Below are positions 30,607 to 40,517 of a stretch of 55,000 bases of DNA, in pieces. A program made the position numbers and the translations under genes. The notes below the pieces were generated by a model, which saw only the letters and a list, made by a program, of their open reading frames with translations, searched no databases and had not been told where the DNA came from. Numbering within the stretch: position 1 is the stretch's first letter; each line of letters starts with the position of its first letter. Source of the stretch: Symbiodinium natans (Eukaryota > Sar > Dinophyceae > Suessiales > Symbiodiniaceae); assembly GCA_905221605.1 (NCBI GenBank), contig CAJNDS010001180.1:665725-720724 (forward strand), written 5' to 3'.

Positions 30607-31115
30607 GAGGCGCCGGGAGCGGTTTGCGAGGCCCAGAAGGCTCCACCGGCAGCCCCGGCTCCTGGACTGGCCCTTCGGCGCGGCCTCCGAGGTTTGAGTT
30701 AGGGGCCTCTGAGGGCTTTTTGGGGGCTTTTTAGGGCTTTTTAGGGCTTTTAGGGCTTATGGGTTTAAAGGGTTTTGAGTTTGGGTTTAAGGTTTCGGGC
30801 TCCGGATTTGGAGGGGTACAGGCTTCAGAGGGTTCGGAAGTTTGGAGGCGGGAAGCGAAGCAAGTGCACGATGCGAGCCCAATCCCGCAAGCCCAAGCCC
30901 TCAAACCGCAACAAAGCCACGAGCCAAGCAAAGGTGAAGTGCCCCCCACCTCTGCATCCATCGGGCGTCGATGTCGTGCCGCTGCCGACGCCGGAAGCAG
31001 TAGCTCCTTTTTACAGCCTAGAAAGGGCTTTGGGGTCTCAGTGGCGCACTCGCGCGTGCACCCGAGAGCACACGAAGAGAGAGACACGAAGAAGGAGAAG
31101 TCTCTTAAGCTCTGA
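30607..31115 (+). CDS. Candidate last two exons, low-complexity basic protein
   Basis: Exon 30607-30691 lies between CTGCTGCACAG and CCGAG|GTTTGAG and reads EAPGAVCEAQKAPPAAPAPG. Exon 30829-31115 follows GGCTTCAG in matching phase (GSEVWRREAKQVHDAS) and ends TGA after the charged tail HEERDTKKEKSLKL. Another frame of the second exon is open to 31248, so the frame is not certain. No domain; composition suggests a disordered, possibly nuclear tail. Confidence 0.32.
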
Positions 31116-31439
31116 GAGCTCTCCAGCCAAGGAAGCAAGCCCCAAAGGCAGCTCCGAAGCACGCCTGGCAGACTGCGGATCTCGAGCATCCTCCCCTACG
31201 GGATCCCCCATGACTCCTGGCCAGAGCAGTGTTTGGGGGGTCTTTTAAAGTCTTTTACGTTCAGCTGCAACGCTTTGGCGGAGGAGCCCAAGCCCGAAAC
31301 CAGGACCCCAGTAGCTCCGTTTTAAAGGGGCTCCGCTGGCTCCATTTTTATGTTGCTATAGCATCTTATAGTTTTGTTAATGCTTCCGGCTCCTTTTGTG
31401 CTTGTTTGTAGCTTGTTCTTATGCTTCCGAGCCTAAACC

Positions 31440-31525
31440 TTCAACCCTAAACCCGAAACCCTAAACCCCAAACCCTAAACCCCAAACCCAAAGCCCTAAG
31501 CCCTAAGCCCTAAGCCCTAAGCCCG
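31440..31525. repeat. CCCTAAA/CCCTAAG array
   Basis: About 12 mixed units; an ATG follows at 31544 (MPPAKASSALTGPS), a possible first exon with a GTATCC donor. Confidence 0.85.
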
Positions 31526-31672
31526 ACACGCGACCGAGGCAAGATGCCCCCGGCGAAGGCGAGCTCAGCTCTGACAGGGCCCAGTATCCCCCCTTAGAAT
31601 CTTGCTTTAGGGAGTTAGGAATTGGGTTTAGGGTTTGGGGTATAGGGTTTAGGGTTTGTTTAGGGTTTAGGG

Positions 31673-31960
31673 ACATCCCCCCTTAGCATCTTGGGGGGAG
31701 GTTCCCCATTATACTGATTGGGATTATAATAGGGGGTTCAAAAACCCTTAGAATCTTGAGGGATGTTCCCCCTTTATACTAACAGCTCCTTAAAGGGGAT
31801 TGTGATGGGGGGGTACTAATAGTATCCCCTTAGAATCTTGGGGGAGGTTCCCCCCTTCATACTAACAGCTCCTTATTAATAGGGATTATTAGGGGGGGGG
31901 GGGGGGTACTAAAATCCCTATTAAGGACTGTTAGTATAAGGGGGAACATCCCAATCACAA
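31673..31960. mobile_element. Cluster of CCCCTTATACTAACAG inverted-repeat elements
   Basis: Three related units in a row share CTTAGAATCTTG, GGTTCCCC and ATACTAACAGCTCCTTA. The last (31844-31953) is the most complete hairpin: left arm AGGTTCCCCCCTTCATACTA plus ACAGCTCCTTATTAATAGGG; right arm CCCTATTAAGGACTGTTAG plus TATAAGGGGGAACATCC, around a 16-base G run. No coding capacity. Confidence 0.7.
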
Positions 31961-32207
31961 TTCCTATGTGCCAGCGTAGGCGTCGACCGCAAGCAATGAG
32001 GGACCATGCGTTCGGATTCCCCGTCCCTGCACGCCAGGAGCAAGGGGCCACCGTCACTGGCACGGCGGCCCCCAAAATCGCGGTGAAAACCCCACCGACG
32101 CTTTGCAGCACTTGCAGCATCGAGCATGTTGGGTTTCGAGCCTGTTGGGTTTCACATTTGGGGCTTGAGCGCCGGAAGTCACCTTCGGTTCTGACACTGC
32201 GCGCCCC

Positions 32208-32444
32208 ATGCCCAAGCCGCCAAAGCTCACTAAAGGGGGCTGCCCAGGAGATATCTATACAGTAAAAACATCACCTAGACGCCACTCCTCAAAAGCCCAT
32301 TCAAACACTGCAAGAGGATCCCCGTCCCAGTATTTCGTGCTTCCAGGCCACCACCAACGAAGGAGCGCGGCGTGGAAAAGTTGCTCGGGCTCTTCATCTA
32401 CGGCCTTGTACGATGTTCGTCTTGAGAGGTTTGATATAGTGTAG
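32208..32444 (+). CDS. Candidate ORF, 78 residues
   Basis: ATG (CCCCATGC) to TAG at 32442. Begins MPKPPKLTKGGCPGDIYTV; Ser/His-rich middle and a C-terminal YDVRLERFDIV. Overlaps a second + frame (31966-32265), so which is used is open. A donor at 32329 (CCCA|GTATTT) would join in phase to the exon at 32482. Confidence 0.24.
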   Translation: MPKPPKLTKGGCPGDIYTVKTSPRRHSSKAHSNTARGSPSQYFVLPGHHQRRSAAWKSCSGSSSTALYDVRLERFDIV

Positions 32445-32481
32445 TCGGTCTACAGCTTTAAGCAGTTGAGGTACTTTGCAG

Positions 32482-32635
32482 GATTTGGGCCTTACTGCTG
32501 CTACAGTTCTTCAAGAGAGCCCCGAACGATGATGCCTGGTATCCCACATTCAGAGTCATCGACTTTGAGTGGACTCTCTTGTCGAAAAAAAGCGCAATCC
32601 TAAACTCCTGCTATGCTGAATGCTCAAAGCTGTAG
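32482..32635 (+). CDS. Candidate terminal exon, hydrophobic/aromatic
   Basis: Acceptor ACTTTGCAG, then 50 codons to TAG at 32633. Reads IWALLLLQFFKRAPNDDAWY followed by PTFRVIDFEWTLLSKK and two Cys, a convincing globular or membrane-proximal composition. Upstream exon uncertain. No family recognised. Confidence 0.3.
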
Positions 32636-32757
32636 GTGACAGCACAGGACCTCCAAACCTCCTAAGTCTGACTGCAGCCAGCGCCAGCAGCAGCGCCAGC
32701 AGCCGAACACGAAAGAATTAGACCCGAAACCCACCCATCCCAACCCTAAACCCCAAG

Positions 32758-33119
32758 ACACGACCCCCAACAAGCTCCCCTGAAGCGAAGGTCCAGCACA
32801 GCGCTCGCACCCTCGCGGCCAAACCCCGCGCCTCAGATTGGGATTGAACAAGGAGAAGTTCGCTCGAAAATTCGGTGGGGAATTTGTTGGACCCTCCCCG
32901 CCGCCGCATGTGGGGGAAAAATGCCCATTTAGCACTGTGGGATGGCATGGGTCTGCCATGGGTTTGCGGACCTTCCCTGAGAGGCGCTTCCCGAAGCTAC
33001 CCGGAGCATTCCGGAATCCGCATGCCCACTCAAACATGGAACACATGATGCGCGTTCGCTTTGTCATTCTGATCCCCTGGCAACGTGCTGACACGAACAA
33101 GTCCTGCTTCAAGGGCTGA
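32758..33119 (+). CDS. Candidate last two exons, about 103 residues
   Basis: Exon 32758-32790 (HDPQQAPLKR; donor AAG|GTCCAG) joins in phase to 32837-33119 (acceptor GCGCCTCAG), which reads GLNKEKFARKFGGEFVG and continues 93 codons to TGA, ending RADTNKSCFKG. Balanced composition with WHG, FPERRFPKLPG and MRVRFVILIPWQR segments. The - strand frame 32624-33112 is also open but is Trp/Gly/Cys-biased, as expected for an antisense shadow. Confidence 0.33.
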
Positions 33120-33215
33120 TCAGTGGCTCATCTACATGAGACCCCCTGAAGTACCCTTTAAACGACGGCTTCTCCAAAACCCTCTGCAGCAACGAAAGCT
33201 CCTGTCATCCCTGCG

Positions 33216-34377
33216 ATGCGTAGCTCCCAGCTTTCCCAGATCTCCACGACCTGCCCTGAAACTGACTCACTGGACTCACTCCAAAAAACGCAAGGAACCA
33301 GCTCGAGATGCCGCACCCCCGGCTGCGCCCCCGAAGATGAAGATGCCCCCGCCGCCGAAACCTGCACCTCAGCGCGCGGGGCCCCCGCAGCAGGCGCCTC
33401 TGTTGCGCCTTTCAGGGGGTGAGAGCAGCTCGCAAATTTGATTCGCTCGGCAAAGAGTGAGAGCCTCAGGCATCCTGTGCACAAAAATGTAAAAAAGACC
33501 TTGAGACTCATGATTTCCCTGGAGCCTTTCAAAGGCGCCGCCGCCGCCACCGGGTCTGGAGAAGGCTGAGAAGGCTGAGAAGGTTGAGAAGGCCAAGGCG
33601 GGGAGTAAACTGAGTAAGCGCTGCAACCGAAACACCAGGGAGGATTGTCTCGGCAACTTCAGGAAATGGCTGTTAAAGTTAAACTGTTTCAGGAGCCAGG
33701 CCCAGGCTGTTTCAGGAATTGTGGTGAGAGGCCTCCCCAGTTCCTCTTCCATGTGCCCCCTCGTTCTTGTTACGTTCTGGTCGGTTCCTGAAAGGTGGTT
33801 CCTGTTGCCTTGAGGGCTGGTTCCACTATGTTCCAGTTATATCCACCCGTCATCGGCTGCTCGGTCATCATGTTTTCTGGGCCTCTTCGGTTCCCTTGCA
33901 AGTGATGCCCCCCCGCTGCACGAGCACCCAAAAAGTGCACATGGGTCCTTGTCTTCGCCAAAAGTCCCCGCGCTTTGCCCCGGACGTTCGGGTGCTTGTC
34001 TTGTAGTCTGCAGGGTTTAGGGCTCCTGCGAGCCTCAAACTCTCTGGAATTTTCTCAGCTTTTCAAGACTCTGCTGAAGCTCCTGGGAATGGCCACTGAT
34101 GTGGGCAACTTGTACGTAACTTTTCTTGAACCTCCCCTCTCAGAAAGCTGGGGGCAACACCCGGGGTAAACTTCATTAAACTTCCCTTAGTTCGACGAAA
34201 AGTGGGGGTCAAACCGGGGTGGGTTTTTGTACCCACAACCGCAAGTAGACCTCAGAAGAATCCAATCAGGGAAGAAGACCCCACAACCTCAGAGAGGCCG
34301 ATGAGCCCGTCGAACTGCCTGGCGGCTGGGTCAGAGGAGAGTGTTTGCTCCCGATGATGGCCGCCGCGCCCCTTTGA
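33216..34377 (+). CDS. Candidate four-exon gene, 179 residues
   Basis: Exons 33216-33418 (ATG), 33525-33723, 34059-34111 and 34293-34377 (TGA) keep phase at every junction. Donors GGGG|GTGAGA, GTG|GTGAGA and CTT|GTACGT; acceptors CCTGGAG, ATTTTCTCAG and CAACCTCAG. Exon 2 holds a poly-Pro start and a charged coiled stretch (LEKAEKAEKVEKAKAGSK); exon 3 reads LFKTLLKLLGMATDVGN; the end is EADEPVELPGGWVRGE then a hydrophobic tail. Exon 1 is open in a second frame. The acceptor of exon 2 is weak. No known family. Confidence 0.38.
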
Positions 34378-34579
34378 TTGAAAGGGCACTTGGCCGAGGG
34401 CTGCGGGGGTCGTGTCTTGAGTTTTCGGAAGGTCCTTGAAAATGGTTTGCGAGTTTGTCGTTGTTGTTGGGCATGTTTGAATTGAATCGTTGGGGCATAG
34501 CTGCTTGTGACTGTGAGTCTTCTTGTTCACGACGCTCCTGTTACGCACGGCCTCAACAGGCCCTGGGATCCTAACGCAG

Positions 34580-35092
34580 ACCTAAAGCAAGCAGACGTGC
34601 CACGTTCATTTTCTCAACTCGGTGTGCACTGCACTGAGGTCTTGTCACATCGGTAGTTAGGGGAAAAGACGACCCAAGGGAACACACAGGCCCTCCAGCT
34701 CATTGAAAAGCTACGCCAAGCAGCATATGGCCTGCGACTAGCTGGCCCTGTTACAAGGTCGCAACGAAGACCTCAACCCCCCCACCCCCCCCCCCCCCCC
34801 AGCATTTTCTGAGGGAGTGGAGGGAGGGGAACAGAATAATCTGGGGCACACCGGATGTGAAACACACTGCTGCTCTCTTACCGACTCTAGACATGTAACG
34901 AATGCTCGCTCCGCACTCAGATCAAACAGTCACCAGCTGCCCTTTCAGCTCAGAAACTCTGACCAACCCAGTCAAGAACAACAACATCTGCAAAGAAGTC
35001 TGCCTCTCAATCCCACTTCGATGCACCCCCCCCCCCCCCCCCCCGCTACCATGGGAGCTGTAGGCTACATTTCCATGCCGCAGTTTGCCTGA
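34580..35092 (+). CDS. Candidate three exons to a stop codon
   Basis: Exons 34580-34638 (LKQADVPRSFSQLGVHCTE), 34690-34757 (ALQLIEKLRQAAYGLRLAGP) and 34921-35092 join in phase. Acceptors TAACGCAG, AACACACAG and CTCCGCACTCAG; donors GAG|GTCTTG and AAG|GTCGCA. The last exon is Gln/Ser-rich, crosses an 18-base C run as poly-Pro and ends YISMPQFA with TGA. The 5' end is not found. Length of the C run would alter the final frame. Function unknown. Confidence 0.38.
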
Positions 35093-35134
35093 CGCCTTCA
35101 AACCGCAGGCCTCCATTAGGCCCCGGCCTGTGGA

Positions 35135-35476
35135 ATGGCACCTCGCGAATGCAGGTTCGTGCATCTCCGAGGCTTCTGTGCTGTTTACATCCCTCCCTCC
35201 ACAAGGCACTGAACCCCAAAGCGCTTACAAAGCGATTCAGCGTTTGTTTTTTTTTCCTTGCTTTCAAGGCCACCGGGTCTTCCGAGCACACGCTCCCATG
35301 GCTGCAATAAGGGGACTTCGGAGAGATTCAGAGGGAAGTTCTCGGGTGTTTGTGTGGGCTTATCGGGATCTGACAGGAGTGTCCCACCCAGGTGGAGCTG
35401 GAGTATCCCCAACAGAGTACCCCCTCTGATAAGGATTGTCCCAACTCCAGACAATGCTACAGCATCAATTTCCTAA
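35135..35476 (+). CDS. Candidate two-exon small gene
   Basis: ATG at 35135 opens a 20-nt exon (MAPREC) ending at CAG|GTTCGT. Exon 35269-35476 follows a T-rich acceptor (TTGCTTTCAAG) in phase and reads to TAA (Ser/Arg/Pro-rich). The strong second acceptor is the main evidence; the tiny first exon is inferred. Confidence 0.25.
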
Positions 35477-35744
35477 CTTCAGGGGCATGTTCAACGTTTA
35501 AGCCCTCAACCTTGAACTCTAACCCTAACTCTGAACCCTAAAAGTTGCTTTTGCTGCAGGGTTTAGGACTCAGTAGTCTTGAGTTGGTGGTGTCTTTGGG
35601 AGTGTGTGCAGGTGCTTGACTGGGTGCTTTATAGGTGGGGAAGCCTCCGGGGAAGCCTGCAGAACCCTAAACCCTCCCAAACCCGAAAGCACCTACCCGC
35701 CCCGCCCCCCCCCCGCCCCCAAACAAGATCAAAACCCTTACCAG

Positions 35745-36025
35745 GCACAAGCTCCGACAATGAGACCGCGGGAAGGGCGGCACCGAAGTCAGCGCAGCCA
35801 CGACCAGGTTCTTCCGGGATCATGGGGACTTGCAGATTTGGGGAGGGAGGGTTGAGGGCTCAAGCTTCAAGTGTTTGAGGTTCCGAGAGTTTGAGTTTAG
35901 GGTTTTTTTTGGGCTTGGGGTTGAGTCATCGTGAACATTGGGGAACAGCAGAAGAGCCAAGTACCGTTGAGGAGCTTGGGCTTCAGACTGAGAGTATGGA
36001 CAGGAGGATCACCCGCCTGACTTAG
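35745..36025 (+). CDS. Candidate last two exons, coiled-coil-like end
   Basis: Exon 35745-35807 (acceptor CTTACCAG, donor CCAG|GTTCTT) joins in phase to 35949-36025 (acceptor TTGGGGAACAG), reading EEPSTVEELGLQTESMDRRI then TRLT and TAG. The heptad pattern suggests a short coiled coil. A GC donor at 36015 could instead splice in phase to a second helical segment at about 36092 (VSETVLKNVLSLSSSLA), making a longer coil reminiscent of, but too short to be called, a Q-SNARE motif. Confidence 0.3.
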
Positions 36026-36177
36026 GGTTTAGGGTTTAGGGTTTGGGGTTGTTGGGTGGGCACCCTGCACAGTCACTGTAGCCTGAGCCAAAAAGCGCAG
36101 GAGTTTCGGAGACAGTGCTCAAGAATGTGCTCAGCCTCTCCAGCAGCTTGGCTGCGACATGGTTCACTTCAAGACTG

Positions 36178-36227
36178 CCCTAAACCCTAAACCCTAAACC
36201 CTAAACCCTAAACCCTAAACCCTAAAC
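36178..36227. repeat. (CCCTAAA)n array, left flank of the 574-bp element
   Basis: Seven units end at the element's left terminus; CCCTAAA resumes at 36802. Confidence 0.95.
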
Positions 36228-36801
36228 TTGGGTTCGGCCGGTCCACACAAACAGTCACCACCAGCAGACCCACAAATAAAAGCACCCGGTAAATGCCAAA
36301 AAATTGACTGAGATTCCTGCTATTCCTGGTGCTATTCCTGGTGCTATTTCTGGTGCTATTTCTGGTGCATTTTTTTGTGCTATTCCTGGTGCTATTTCTG
36401 GTGCTATTTTTTGTGCTATTGTTTGTGCTATTTCTGGTGCTATTTTTTGTGCTATTGTTTGTGCTATTTCTGGTGCTATTTCTGGTGCTGTTGCTGGTGC
36501 TATGTGACTAACAATCACCATCAGCAGACCCACAAAAAACAGCACCCGGTAAATGCTAAGCTGCTAAAATTGACTGGGATTCCTGGTGCTATTTCTGGTG
36601 CTATTGTTTGTGCTATTTCTGGTGCTATTTTTTGTGCTATTCCTGGCGCTATTGCTGGTGCTATTTTTTGTGCTATTGTTTGTGCTATTTCTGGTGCTAT
36701 TTCTGCTGCTATGTGACTAACAGTCACCACCAGCAGACCCACAAAAAGAAGCACCCGGTAAATGCTAAAATTGACTGGGATTCTGGACCGGCCGAACCCA
36801 A
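36228..36801. mobile_element. 574-bp element with perfect 17-bp terminal inverted repeats
   Basis: Ends are TTGGGTTCGGCCGGTCC (36228-36244) and its exact reverse complement (36785-36801). Inside are three copies of a ~65-bp module (AGCAGACCCACAAA ... AGCACCCGGTAAATGC) alternating with two blocks of 15-bp repeats (GGTGCTATTTCT / TTGTGCTATT). Open frames over the repeats (+ GAISGAIFCAIV type; - IAPEIAQKIAPEIA type) are by-products. No transposase is visible. It splits a CCCTAAA array, so it looks inserted into interstitial telomeric DNA. Confidence 0.7.
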
Positions 36802-37100
36802 CCCTAAACCCTAAACCCTAAACCCTGGTGGCCAAAGTATGTTGGGCTCCTGTGTGGAGATCGAGACATGGTCCTGTATGGGTACCCTTCGCTTAAAACA
36901 GGGTTGATGAAGGGACCTGCCTGGCCTACGGCAAGAGATGAGGGGTCTGTAGGCCTAGGGGTTGTTTGTGTTTCTTTCTTGAGATGGAGCTCAACTTGCG
37001 CTAGGATCACTTTGCTACTTCCTCACAGCCAAACCCCATCCTATCCTGAGTCAGCCCCTCCACTCGCCCGTGTTGAACATGCCCCTTGTCCGCTGTTCAG

Positions 37101-37515
37101 ACCCAGAACACTCTCCGCGACAACTCTGCCAAACCCAATATGTACCCGCATGCGTCTCCTTCATTTGGCGCTCAATTCTCCCTCCAGACCCTGATCATCC
37201 CTACAAACCCCGAACCCCCACCTAAATCTGAGATCCGCAACGTCCTCCAGAAGCCTGGCGCTGGGTTGTTCCGGGAAGCCCAGTGGTGCCCCCATTGGCC
37301 CTTCTTTGGATTTTGGTTCGGGGTTTAGGATTTCCAGGGTTTCGGGCTCAGGGTTTCAGGGTTTCAGGGTTTAGGGTTTAGGGCTTCGGAAACCAGCACC
37401 AAAAGAAGAGCACCCTTGGCAGTTAGAAGATGGCTACAGGGGCTTCCTAGCTTTTGAACCAGGTTTCAGAACTCAGGCCGTGGCCATTGGCAGCTCGCAT
37501 TGTGGGATTTCTTGA
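37101..37515 (+). CDS. Candidate exons ending a gene
   Basis: Exon from 37101 (acceptor CCGCTGTTCAG) is open to 37328 (ends FGFWFGV; stop in GGGTTTAGG), with alternatives in the other frames. Exon 37397-37515 (acceptor GAAACCAG) reads PKEEHPWQLEDGYRGFLAFE then a Gly/Ser segment to TGA, with convincing composition. The junction between them is not phase-matched as drawn, so a donor inside the first exon or a further exon is likely. Unrecognised. Confidence 0.28.
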
Positions 37516-37660
37516 GTGCTAGGCATGTCAATAGCTAGACTCGTTTGAAAGCAGACCCCCCAAAGCGGACAAGGACCTTGAACACTCCGGTTTAGGGTTT
37601 AGGGTTTAAGGCTTTAGCAGAGTCTGCGGGCGTTCTTCTAACTCTCACCTTGCGCAATAG

Positions 37661-37828
37661 GGCTCCTTCATCTGAAACCCTCCAAAGTGAATAACCCCCA
37701 CGCGCTGTACCGCGCACATCCAACTCGTAGCTCTCCGGTAGCTGGTTTCCCAGACGCCCTGTCTGAGGACAAGCTTTCTGAGCCGCTCGGTGTGAATTCA
37801 CAGAGTATTTTAGAAAGCTCCACGCAAG
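37661..37828 (+). CDS. Candidate exon with an equally good - strand alternative
   Basis: + strand: pyrimidine-rich acceptor ending GCGCAATAG, 56 codons (GFPDALSEDKLSEPLGVNSQ), donor CAAG|GTCGTA. - strand: 37740 to 37648, acceptor GAAACCAG, donor AAG|GTGAGA, 31 codons open in phase 0 (PESYELDVRGTARGGYSLWR). Only one can be right; neighbours favour +, splice strength favours -. Confidence 0.25.
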
Positions 37829-38366
37829 GTCGTATGGGGGCTTACGAGATATTCGGGGACCTTTTTGGGGCCCTTATTATTATAAGGGGAGCTGACGATT
37901 TGGGGGTGTATACGTACTTGGGGTCCCCTATTATGTCATGGGAATCCCCCGCTACGCGCTACAACGACCGAGTCGCGGGGTCTCGTATGCGAGTGCAAAG
38001 GGTCTTTGAGACAGACGCGCAACGGGCTCTCCGATTTTAAACCGGCTCAAAAGATCCCCAAACCCCTAACTCCCCCAGAGCACCCCCAACCCTAAACCCC
38101 AATGCCCAAACCCTAAACCCTAAACCCCAAACCCCAATCCCTAAATCCCAAAACTCCATACACCCAACGCAAAAGCCTTCGGAGCCCAAGGGACGACGTG
38201 CTGCGGGGGATCCAGCACTACTTCGAAGCGCCACCTGGCGCTGCCTTTTCTTTAGAAATGGCCTCCTTCTGTGTTGGGGGCCTTCCGTTTAGAATTCGGG
38301 TTTAGGGTTTAAGGTTTAGGGTTTCAGATTTAGGGTTGAGGGTTGAGGGTTTATTAGCCTTAGAAG

Positions 38367-38693
38367 ATGAAGGGTACCAGGTTGGGGAGGGGGAGAGGGG
38401 GGTGCGCATCGCTTTTGGGGGATGATGAGATGCCGTTTTACCAGATGCCATTTGGCTTGCACAGTCAGCACGAAGCAGTCCCTGCTTTCATTAAAGCCTC
38501 GGCCACTCCGCTTAGAGGGTATCCTGACGAGAATGCCAGAAAGATGGAAGCTTCTCGGGGCCAAGGTTTTCAGGCACGGAGCAGCAGTTCCGCGAACTGG
38601 TGGAGCCCCGGCTGCACTGCTCGCGAGACTCCTCTGAGAGACTTTGCATCTATGTTATTGTTATCATCATTATCATTATTATACTATTCTTAG
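38367..38693 (+). CDS. Candidate ORF, first exon or gene
   Basis: ATG (GAAGATGA) opens 108 codons, beginning MKGTRLGRGRGGCASLLGDD, running into an ATT/ACT microsatellite before the stop; the real exon probably ends near 38650. A second frame from 38422 is also protein-like (RMPERWKLLGAKVFRHG). Frame not decided. Confidence 0.24.
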   Translation: MKGTRLGRGRGGCASLLGDDEMPFYQMPFGLHSQHEAVPAFIKASATPLRGYPDENARKMEASRGQGFQARSSSSANWWSPGCTARETPLRDFASMLLLSSLSLLYYS

Positions 38694-38805
38694 TATTCTT
38701 ATGACTATTACTAGTACTATTACTATTACTATTACTATTACTATTACTATTACTATGATTATCCTTATCATTGTTATTATCATTCTCATTGTTATTATTA
38801 CTGTG
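38650..38805. repeat. ATT/ACT trinucleotide-hexanucleotide microsatellite
   Basis: TTATCATTATCATTATTAT, then ACTATT repeated about ten times, then TTATCATTGTTATTA units. Confidence 0.9.
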
Positions 38806-38893
38806 CGCTGAGGAGATGGCCTTGGAGCGGTCGAGAAGCAGCGGGAACTCCGCACCCTGAGCTATGCCGTGAGCCGGCACATGCACGGTGCAG

Positions 38894-39053
38894 GAGTTGG
38901 AGCGAGAAACGGCTTAAACACTTGAACGACGTACGGAGTGTTCAAAACCCGCTTTTTCTTGTAAGGCGCAATGCTGAGGTGTCAGGCTCGAGCCAAGATT
39001 TCATTTTTGGGAGGTTCTTGGGAGAGGCTTTTCTTTTGAAGCGCGGATGTTGA
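38894..39053 (+). CDS. Candidate terminal exon, basic/hydrophobic
   Basis: Acceptor CACGGTGCAG, then 52 codons to TGA: SWSEKRLKHLNDVRSVQNPL followed by a second half containing FIFGRFLGEAFLLKRGC. Without an ATG but strongly protein-like. The frame is open back to 38806. No family recognised. Confidence 0.28.
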
Positions 39054-39084
39054 GAAGGCGCAGCCTTGCAGCCTTGCTGAAAGT

Positions 39085-39450
39085 TAAAGTCGCTCCATTT
39101 TGTTGAGGGGAGCCCATCGGTAAGTGCGGTCTGGAGCATACGCTGCGATGCCTCCAACAACTCCTTTCGTCATGCGGCACGAAGGACGTAGGATTGCCGA
39201 ATGCAGAAATTGCAGTTGCGACGGTCAGTCCCAATTTTCACGAACCTCACATAAATAACTTAAATAACCCTTGCAGACACAAGTGGTACAAGTCCCGATG
39301 TAACCACTTTCAGTCTTGGGCCGGTCGCAACTGTCGGCGCTGCTTGGGGTCGGAGGCGTGGATGGGATGAGCCCTGAAGTAATGTCGGTGTTGCATTTAA
39401 CAAAAACCATCCTTAGCCCACATGCGTCCCGAAGCTCGGGCGGGCGAAGC
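39085..39450. other. Exon-like fragments, unresolved
   Basis: A GTAAGT donor at 39121 closes a 36-nt open stretch (LKSLHFVEGSPS). A strong acceptor (AACCCTTGCAG, 39277) opens two competing frames, one Cys-rich (CNHFQSWAGRNCRRC) and one Thr/Gly-rich, both ending in stops by 39382. No gene model is offered. Confidence 0.35.
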
Positions 39451-39829
39451 TTCGTCCCGAATCACCAGGGCCCGTTAACCTTTATACCGTAAGGGATACC
39501 TTACAGTCAAAAAGTACAGTGTAAGCGCTGTCACACGGCTCTCGCCGATGAGAAAACTCCGACCCGGGGTCGGCGCCTGAAATTCCTAGACTCTTAGGCT
39601 CTGCTGCCGTTCAAAAGGAAAAAACAGACCGGCTACCGTCGCCCTCCAGAAAAATAGCCTTAGAAGTCTCTAAGCTCAAAGCCTGAATAGCCTAAATGCC
39701 CAAAGCCTACTTACCTCTTGGCTCTCCAAGCATGACCTATGTTCGAACGGGGTAGGGATTCGGGCTCAGCAGCGACAACGTCGCAGTCGTCATCTGTTGG
39801 CATGTTTACGTATGTTTACATCCTTTCAG

Positions 39830-40051
39830 TCTGAAGGTCTTCGGGGGAACCCTGTATCCACAACCCTGCGCCTTGAAGCCCCAAAGCCTGAACTCCTAAA
39901 TGGGGCCCACCACCCACGCCGAGGCTGCGCGGGGAGGGTGCTGCGGGGACGACTTCTGAGAGTTGCAAGCTTCGGGAGGTGTGAAGCCCTGAGAAAGAAA
40001 CGACTTGTCTCACCGGTTCCAGGAGGCATCTTCCGCTCGGCGCAGTGTTAA
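39830..40051 (+). CDS. Candidate terminal exon, 73 codons
   Basis: Acceptor TTTACATCCTTTCAG, then an open frame from SEGLRGNPVSTTLRLEAPKP through an Arg-rich part (GRVLRGRLLRVASFGR) to TAA. It lies about 470 bp upstream of the first identified exon of the L1-domain gene and does not match that family. Unrecognised. Confidence 0.24.
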   Translation, partial: SEGLRGNPVSTTLRLEAPKPELLNGAHHPRRGCAGRVLRGRLLRVASFGRCEALRKKRLVSPVPGGIFRSAQC

Positions 40052-40517
40052 AAAACGACAGAGAGAGCACATTGACTCAAGTAGACGTCTCAAGTCCTGC
40101 AGGTTTCCAATCCCTTGAGCGCAGCAAAGCGTGCAGTGAGGATCCCATTTAGTGCGCTCTTACCCGGACTTGGCACTCGCTCTGAGACCTGAACTAGATG
40201 CAGCCCTACACCCCCTTGCAACAGCCATGGTAACAATCGTAGTAATTGTTTAGCGGAAAACAAGCACAACAACTTGACAACAGAAATACAGAGCAAAGGC
40301 TCAACTCAGAATATTCAACCAGGTAACACCAAGCTTTGCACGTTCGCCTTCAGATCTTGAGACTCCCCTTTGTCCCTCGTCTCTCTCTCTCTCTCTGGAG
40401 AGATAAAGGCTATGGGATATTTTGCTTGTATATCTCCTTCTTGGGTTTCAGTAGTTTTTCGGAGGGGTTGCTTAGGCGCCATCCTAGAAACACCATGGAA
40501 GCTCCTCCACTCCGCAG

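Noticed and set aside
32624-33112. 162-codon - strand ORF
   Set aside because: Trp/Gly/Cys-biased composition and antisense to a better + strand exon at 32837-33119.
36255-36754. ORFs reading IAPEIAQ, GAISGAI or LVLFLVL repeats
   Set aside because: Translations of the GCTATT tandem repeats inside the 574-bp element.
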